DNA from: Tipula vernalis
Lineage: Eukaryota > Arthropoda > Insecta > Diptera > Tipulidae
DNA: 64,000 nucleotides
Direction: 5' to 3'
NCBI GenBank assembly: GCA_958295665.1
Contig: OY282560.1
Coordinates: forward strand, 49,662,333 to 49,726,332
The notes beneath the pieces were generated by a model. That model worked only from the letters and a program-made list of their open reading frames with translations, had not been told where the DNA came from and did no database searches. Position numbers and translations under genes: made by a program. Every line of letters begins with the position of its first letter. Position 1 is the first letter of the stretch. Positions 57,625-64,000 of this stretch are shown here, in pieces.

Positions 57625-59198
57625 TCAGTATCGTACGGGGCTAATCACATTTAAGAGCTGCAACCGTTTGATTTCGTTCTCGATAGGCTCCATAGTGGCA
57701 AAAGGAACTGGACGGCTATAGCGGAAAATTGGTTTTGCACTTGGTTTGAGCGTCAGCGATGCTTTTTGGGTGCAAAGGCCGAGCGAATCCCTGAAAAGGG
57801 CTGGAAGTTTGATCCTCAACTCGCTTGAAAACTGCTGGGAAGCGTCGAGTCGGACGTTGTTGCAGACGCTGGCGATGGGAATATTCCATAAGTCGAGAGC
57901 TTCCATCCAGTCGCTGCCGAGGACGTTCAAGCTTGAATTTGCGACGTAGCATGGGCCGATTTCTTCTCGTCCGTGGAGCTTCAATCGTGCGGTGAATTTT
58001 CCGAGCATCGACACCTGATCGCCTGAAGCACTGATTGCTTGCTCTTCGCATGGCGTCAACGGCGGTTCACCAATCTTTTTCCAATTTTTCTCGGATATAA
58101 TTATCCAGTCGGAGCCAGAATCCAGTTGCAGGCGAAGCTTGTGATCATCGATGGCTGGTTCAACGAACTTGCGGGTAGAGATCGATGCTGTTGTGACTGC
58201 CAGACTTTGACGACGTTCTGATCTGTGGCTAGGTCTGCTTGGTCTTGATCGGAATCTGCGCAGGAGTTCGGTCGCCGAGGTACAATGGCCAGCTTTGTGA
58301 CCCTTTACCTTGCAAGTATCGCAGATTTTTTTCTTGTACGGGCAATTTTTATGCCAGTGGCAGTCACCGCAGAAGTAGCAGTTGTTAGGAGGCGTGTCCA
58401 ATTTTTCTGTTGATTTGTGTGTGGATTTCTGCCGACCTTGCTGTTGATGTCCTTCTTTCTTTCTGAACATCTGCATCACTTCGCTTCTCAGTGCTGAGTT
58501 GGAGTGTTGGACCATCAATTTCTCGTCTTTGAGATAAGACAACCGCTTTGCTAGCTCGCAGACATCGTTCAGCTTCAATCTGGCCACTGTGTCTGGATTG
58601 GCTGCTGCTGCACGGGTTATTTCGACTTCCTCGATCTTAGTGAGAAGTTTTTCGAGAACGAGTGAGTCTTCAGCTCCCGTGAGCGCTTTGACGAACATGA
58701 GAACCTTAAAATCGTCGGCTGTGCACGTGGCAATCTCTGATTTTTCGCACTTCCTGTTGACTTGTTTGCGAAATCGTCCCAATTTTCTCCTGAACCTTTA
58801 GCGACGCTCAAACACTTGTAGCGGAGTGTGAAGACCGATTCTTTCCGTCCGAAAATCTTTTTCAGCTCTTCGACTGCTCTCTCAAAAGTTATGGTTTGTA
58901 TGGTCTCTGGCAGGATGCGGTCAGCGAAACGTCGGTACTCCGAGGTTGACAACTTCTCAGTGAGCAAACTCACTCGCTGGCGGACCGTCAATGCCTGTGC
59001 TTCCTCTGTGAAGATGTGCTCGTATCGAGCGTACCAGCGGTCGAACGTTTCACCGTCCTCCGGGCAGTAGCCGAATTTTTCCATTCGATCGGACAGGTGC
59101 TTGTGTATTTGTGCCGCTGCTGGTCGGTGAACTGCACCCGCTGAATTTGCTGGCGGAGCGTTTCGCTGCTGAACTATTTGTTCCATGATTGCTGCCAT
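57625..59198 (-). pseudogene. Element I gag and protease
   Basis: Gag starts with ATG near 59198 and reads through FGYCPEDGETFDRWYARYEH. It shifts frame near 58750 and continues as the frame that ends at 57625. Two zinc knuckles lie near 58380 and 58310 (CYFCGDCHWHKNC, CDTCKVKGHKAGHC). The protease shows LQLDSGSDWIIIS near 58115. Final motif LLNVISPVRY precedes the stop that cuts off RT. Confidence 0.82.
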
Positions 59199-59281
59199 TT
59201 GTCGTTGGTTTGAGCTTCCATCAACCGTTTGATGAGTTCTTTCATGATGCCGAGGTTAATTCGCTTTATTCTCGTCGCTTT

Positions 59282-59455
59282 GTTCTATTCGGATAAATGA
59301 TACACCAAGGATTACTGACAGTATATACTTTATTTTTAGTTTGTGTGTAGCTTGTCTTGGTGAAAATCTTTCTGCTGTTTTTTCCATATGACATCTGCCA
59401 GGCGGGGTACATCCCGGCTTGCTAGGATAACGTCGTTCAGACTGTCATCGTAACA
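59282..59455 (-). repeat. 5' LTR of element I (174 bp)
   Basis: The longer of the two copies. It begins TGTTACGATGACAG on the minus strand and ends CCGAATAGAAC beside the primer-site-like GCGACGAGAAT. Confidence 0.85.
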
Positions 59456-60200
59456 AAAGTGAGCTGTTTTCCGACTTCAAAATATTTTAGAGATTTTGTA
59501 ACGGCGACTAGCATTTTCAATTTTTGAAATTCAATTTTGAATGTAGAAATCTTAGCAAATCCGACTTATCTTTAGGCGACGGCAGATTTTTTATTGCTGA
59601 AATTTTCGTTTCATCAGCTTTCAGACCTTTATTTGATAACACATGTCCGAAAAATTTTACTTCTGAACAACAGAGGTTAAATTTCTTTTTGTTAAGTTTG
59701 CAATTATTCTCACGCAAACGTATTAGTAACTTCTCCAATTTTACATTATGATCCATTATTGCTTCGGCCATAGTATCACCAATTCCGTAAATTAATATGT
59801 CATCAGCTAGTATTTCTACACCCTTTAAGTCATGTACAATTTCATACATTTTCATCTGGAACAGTTCCGGAGCTGATGATATACCAAAAGGACATCGCAA
59901 CCATCTCATTCATCCAAACGGAGTCCAAAAGGTTGTTAACTTACTGCTCGGTTCTAACACTTTCAATTGCCAAAAACCCTTAGTTGTATCGACCGTGGAG
60001 AATATTTTTGCTTTTCCCAGCTCAGGCAAGATTTCATTAATTGTTGTACTCTGACGATGAGGCCTTTTTATTGCGACATTTAGAGGTATGGGATCTAGAC
60101 AGATCCTAAATGAGTTCGCTTTCTTAACAAGTAATATATTACTAACCCACTTTGTGTTAGCTTTTTCTGGTGCGATTATACCCTCTTTAATAAGTCCATC
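59456..60200 (-). pseudogene. Element H reverse transcriptase
   Basis: RT begins near 60200 and shows FRICLDPIPLNVAI and KGFWQLKV, then a TGA near 59910, then LRCPFGISSAPELFQ, the active-site box ADDILIYG and FFGHVLSNKGLKADE. It passes into the tether (LKYFEVGKQLTF) where element I entered. At least one stop and one shift or deletion near 59520 break it. Confidence 0.8.
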
Positions 60201-60790
60201 TCATTCGGCTTTTAACTGTGCTCGTAATGCCATGGGTATACGACGAGGAGACTGAATAATATGCTTCACTGTTTCATCCACTTCTATTTCCACTTCTCCT
60301 GGTAAATGTCCATAACCCTCGAATACGTCGCTATACGTCTGTATGATTTGATTGGCTTGATTTAAAAGACTTTTATGCTTCGGATCCTTAGCACTTAGAC
60401 TTATACTGTCATCATTCGTTATTTTATTCACAGCATGTTCATCCGGCAAAACACACTTATCATAACGAATAAGCCCGAGAATAGTACACGCGTTCTCAGA
60501 CAATAACGCATAGTGAGCGTTATCGACCACATGGAAAATTATTGAATATTTTCTATTATTATAGAGGCACGGTACCTTCACTTGTCCCAAAGCTTCTATC
60601 GGATGACCACCATAATCCGCCAAAGTCACTTTAGAGTCATTTAACGTAAAATTATTATTATTGAATTTACGTAATTGATTAAGCCCAATCAAACAAGCTT
60701 GTGCACCCGAATCAAGATCACACGTCACTTTTTGCCATTCTCCATTGAATGTTAAGGTTAGATCTGCATGACTATTACCCTTATTCGATT
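60201..60790 (-). pseudogene. Element H protease
   Basis: The aspartic protease motif LDSGAQACLIGLNQL is near 60710 and reading is open for 175 residues to the linker RRIPMALRAQLKAE. Sequence similar to protease N-termini extends upstream to about 60780. Beyond that there is no gag, so the 5' end has been lost. Confidence 0.8.
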
Positions 60791-61125
60791 TATAGGTTAG
60801 GTTGCTTCGGCGTCATACCCAAACTCCTATATGGTTATCGACTTCATTTCATTTAATCAAGAACAATCCGAATTTATTTACTTTTATTTTTGATTTTAAA
60901 TTCAATTGTACATTTATAATTATGAAACTTTTTAATAAAAAAACATGTCTGCTAACTCAGACTATACGACATTAATTAATAAAATTATATAATATATTTT
61001 TTTAACAAAACACTTAACGAGACTGTACCATGTACACTCTACTTATCTGTACTAAATGTTTTTCTTCACCACGCACTCACCACATACTCTCCCTCCAGCG
61101 AAATTCTAACGGAATTGAACGGAAC

Positions 61126-62355
61126 TCAATCCTGAAATCGCTGCGGCAGCCTGGTGGCACGCCCTGCTCTCGTCATTACCTGACGAGATTCCACTTGTGA
61201 TTTCTCGGAGGAAAAAGTTACTCGCTTACTTTGCGCATCAGACCATGACGTACTCTCCGCCCCATTCTCCCTCATTGGCACAATCATAGGTGTCTTGACT
61301 GCAGTTTCCTGACTGCTCTCTGAATTTTCCATGAAACACGGCTTGAGACGATCTAACGAAATTCTCGTTATCTTACCGTTTACTTCTATGTCGTAAAACT
61401 TTTCAAACCGTTTGATTACTGCATGCGGACCTGTGTAAGGAGGTTGCAAAGACTTTCGCACAGCGTCTGTTCTTAGAAATACATGCGAACAAATATTTAA
61501 TCTATCACCAACAAAAAGTTTCTCGTTATTATGTCGTGAGGCCCTCGCTGGTTCTAATTCGCTAAAGTGCCGCTTCAAAGACTGTAACAGCTCACTATGA
61601 GGCATAATGTCCTTTTTGGGCTCTAATAATTGTCCGGGTACGCGCAATACACTTTCTTTTTCTTCCCTATACGTAGTCCGTAGACCTAAAAGAACCAAAG
61701 GTAATACTGTGGTTCAATCCTCCCGATTGTGACACATTATGGCAGCCTTCAATGTGCGGTGCCATCTTTCCACCATCCCATTGCATCTTGGATTGTAACT
61801 GTTGGTTCGCTTTCGACTAAAACCCAGTAAGGTTGACAAATCTGAGAAGAGTTGAGACTCAACTTGAGAGCCCTGATCAGTCACTATATACTCCGGCACG
61901 CCAAAATGCGCGATCCACCCGGAAAAAACTGCAAAAGCCACCGTGGATGCCATTATATCAGGCACAGGCACTGCCTCGGTCCAACGGGTATACCGGTCTA
62001 TTATTGTGATACAATATCTCTGGTCGTTTGAAACAGGTAGTGGACCTATAATGTCCAAATGAATTTCGGTGAATCTATCGGAAGTTGGACTAAAATTCCC
62101 TATGGGAGACCTTGTATGTCTTGCAACTTTGGCATTTTGGCAGGCGATACATTCTTGAGCCATTATTTTCACGTCATTTTTAATAGCTGGCCAAACTACA
62201 TTTGCGGTCAACAATCTAACCGATGCTTTTACCCCCGGATGTGCCAGGTTATGAAATGCTTCAAAAACCCGCTTGCGATACTCGGCTGGGATGAACGGCC
62301 TTGGCTTACCCGTAGAGATGTCGCAATACAATATTGTGTCTGAATTAAATGACAC
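61126..62355 (-). pseudogene. Element J integrase
   Basis: The zinc domain shows HNLAHPGVKASVRLL and CIACQNAK. The DDE core has Asp in HLDIIGPLPVS, Asp in VTDQGSQVES and Glu in GMVERWHRTLK. A TGA at 61714-61716 interrupts the frame, and the sequence continues in phase (VLLGLRTTYREE) to a basic C-terminal region ending at 61126 with RVTFSSEKSQ and TRAGRATRLP. Confidence 0.82.
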
Positions 62356-63417
62356 GGAGTTTTCCGTGAATTCTAAATTCTAGCGTAGTCTTTTGATCAT
62401 GCAACAACGCGTTCAGTTGCGTGTCGCCAACTTGCAACTCAGCAATTTTCGAATAATCGACGGACTCTGGAACGTCTATTTGGTCTACCCGGTAAAGCGC
62501 ATCTGCTACTACTTTGCCTACACCAGAGACGTGCTGTAAATCCGTCGTAAACTGCCCTATATAATCCAATTGGCGACGATGTCTCGGCGATGCTTTATCT
62601 GCGTTTTGTATGAATGCATATATCAGTGGCCTGTGATCAGTGTATAAAGTAAAACTACGACCTTCCAACAAATATCGGAAATGCTTAATTCCCAAATATA
62701 CGGCCAACAGCTCCCGGTCATAAGCGCTGTATTTACGCTGGGTCTCAGTAAATCTCACCGAGTAGAAACCAAGTGGCTGCCACAGATCTTCTGTGCCTGG
62801 ACTCTGTTTGGTGACGGCAAAATACCACCGGCGCTCACTAAGTGTCCCAAAAAATTTACCTCTGGCTCGGCGAAAATACATTTGTCTGCATTAATTACCA
62901 GACCGTACTCAAGCAACCTTTGAAATACTACATTAAGATGACTCATATGCTCTAACCATGACTTTGATGCAATTAATATGTCATCTAAATAAACAAAGAC
63001 AAATGGTAGACCAAACATAACTGCGTGCATCAATCGCTGAAACGACTGTGCTGCGTTTCGCAAACCAAATGTCATTCTGCAAAACTCAAAGAGTCCGAAT
63101 GGCGTTGTGATGGCTGTTTTTGGTATATCATCTGGCTCGATGGGTATCTGCTGATACGCCCTCACCAAATCTAATGTCGTAAACACCGTGTAATCCGCCA
63201 GCTGATAAGAGAAGTCCTGATGGTGGGGAACAGGGTATCTATCCGGGACAGTGACGTTATTTAATGCCCGATAGTCACCGCAAGGCCTCCACTCACCGTT
63301 CTTTTTCGGCACCAAATGGAGCGGGTTAGCCCACGAGCTTTTACTTGGCCTACAAATGCCGTGTGCCATCATATTTTGGAAATGCTTTTTAGCGATATCC
63401 AATTTATCCGGCGCCAA
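62345..63417 (-). pseudogene. Element J reverse transcriptase and RNase H, with deletion
   Basis: RT is open from 63417 to about 62830, with the active-site box YLDDILIAS and [10 protein letters not shown]. RNase H then reads in another frame ([47 protein letters not shown]). The connection between the RT thumb and the RNase H catalytic start is missing (roughly 150 residues by family layout). A deletion with frameshift near 62800-62830 is therefore inferred. Confidence 0.8.
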
Positions 63418-63597
63418 TCTACGCGTTCTACACTATACTGGCGGTCCGCGGGTCTCAAGACAGTGCGTCACATTATGCTTCACCTCGGATGAACTCAATG
63501 AACTCAATGATTCATATGTAACTGTATTAAATTTGGGCAACAACTCAATAACCTCCGCGTGAACTACCGTTTTGTCTACAACCGAAAGAGCTGGGAC

Positions 63598-63960
63598 CTA
63601 AATCATCGTTATGGAACCAACAGTAAATAAACTTGTCAAAGGATCGATTGTTCTATGCCTTTTAATGTCAACTACTAAGCCCGTGATTTGCAAAAAATCA
63701 GCCCCAATAATAGGCATATATACTACTGCCACAATAAAATTCCAATGGAAATTTCTACGCAGACCTATATCGAGCTGAAGAGGCGGTGTTCCAAATGCTT
63801 TAATTTGCGTCCCATTGGCCGCATATAAATTGAACTGCGATATTTCGCTTAAGTTTCTAGACAAATTTAGTGGTAAGTATAACGGACAAATCTGCGCCCG
63901 TATCTATTAATTTACGCTTTGTATTATATTCCTGGATTAATAGGCGACTTGAAACAGCAC
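63598..63960 (-). pseudogene. Element J protease
   Basis: The motif LIDTGADLSVI lies near 63890-63920, then IKAFGTPPLQLDIGLRR, then MPIIGADFL, as in gypsy proteases. A shift near 63860 and a stop at 63598 separate it from RT. Sequence 63960-64000 continues the element but shows no motif. Confidence 0.72.
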
Positions 63961-64000
63961 CATCAAGACACGCCGCCGAATGCTGATGTGCTATTATTTT

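Larger units (their letters stand above)
54724..59455 (-). mobile_element. Ty3/gypsy element I inside element H
   Basis: LTR copies lie at 54724-54861 and 59282-59455. On the plus strand both begin GTTCTATTCGGATAAATG and end CTGTCATCGTAACA. Gag, protease, RT, RNase H and integrase lie between them on minus. Next to the 59282 LTR is GCGACGAGAAT, like the primer site of element A. On the far sides, element H RNase H coding sequence is cut in two. A clean target duplication was not found. Confidence 0.88.
53562..60800 (-). mobile_element. Ty3/gypsy element H, split by element I
   Basis: Minus-strand remnants lie in the order protease, RT, [element I], RNase H, integrase start, 3' LTR. The LTR 53562-53721 has TGTT...AACA ends next to a purine tract (AAAAAAGGGAAGA). 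The 5' end is lost near 60800, where element J's LTR region begins. Its RNase H and integrase motifs resemble those of elements B, D and F rather than I or J. Confidence 0.75.
60830..64000 (-). mobile_element. Ty3/gypsy element J (CsRn1-like), cut by the window edge
   Basis: Minus-strand protease, RT, RNase H and integrase lie between 61126 and the window end. RT phrases such as [32 protein letters not shown] and [12 protein letters not shown] are typical of the CsRn1/Kabuki clade. An LTR probably lies at about 60830-61092, after a purine tract (GGAGGGAGAG, minus strand). Its far end and the 5' half are not visible. Confidence 0.78.

Noticed and set aside
18610..64000. env-like genes that would make any element an errantivirus
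   Set aside because: After each integrase only short tails, purine tracts and LTRs were found; no glycoprotein-like frame.
1..64000. tRNA or rRNA genes
   Set aside because: I found no convincing cloverleaf with internal A and B boxes and no rRNA-like sequence by eye; a dedicated search was not possible.

Overview
This is an AT-rich nuclear window from an insect, most likely a fly (Diptera). Five minus-strand host genes lie between about 16.7 and 47.6 kb: a tectonic homologue, B9d2, a DUF4729 protein, a carnitine-pathway dioxygenase and a THAP-domain protein. They have short introns with standard GT/AG borders. B9d2 and tectonic sit end to start, 14 bp apart. I believe this gene pair is also adjacent in Drosophila, but I cannot check that here. 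The species cannot be named from the sequence.

Region by region. (1) 1-16151 is a satellite array of about 93 head-to-tail monomers of 173 bp, open at the left window edge. (2) 16152-16754 holds an LTR-like stretch and the tectonic 3' flank. (3) 16755-43138 is the tectonic gene. Exons 1 and 2 lie at 42.4-43.1 kb, exon 3 at 16.8-18.1 kb. Intron 2 is about 24.3 kb and is filled by one old Ty3/gypsy element, here called A. Element A was hit by a solo LTR (C) that carries gypsy element B, which carries a non-LTR element. It was also hit by gypsy element D, which carries the intact young gypsy element F, and by a short LTR-like element E. Most of these layers have visible target-site duplications. 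(4) 43.15-47.55 kb holds B9d2, the DUF4729 gene, the TMLHE/BBOX-type dioxygenase and the THAP gene, all on minus. (5) 47.8-48.65 kb holds a large palindrome made of two head-to-head MITEs and a smaller relative. (6) 49.7-50.8 kb is a decayed gypsy gag-pol. (7) 51.3-52.2 kb looks like the 5' end of an unidentified plus-strand gene. (8) 53.3-64 kb is a second retrotransposon cluster, with element H split by element I, followed by element J, which runs off the window.

Together: B9d2 and tectonic both encode parts of the MKS module of the ciliary transition zone. Two RFX-type X-box motifs lie within 135 bp upstream of the B9d2 start, which fits co-transcription in ciliated cells. To make tectonic mRNA, the cell must splice across the whole nested retrotransposon block. 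The retroelements encode gag, protease, reverse transcriptase, RNase H and integrase for their own movement. Only element F has an unbroken gag-pol frame and two near-identical LTRs. No env-like gene was recognised in any element.
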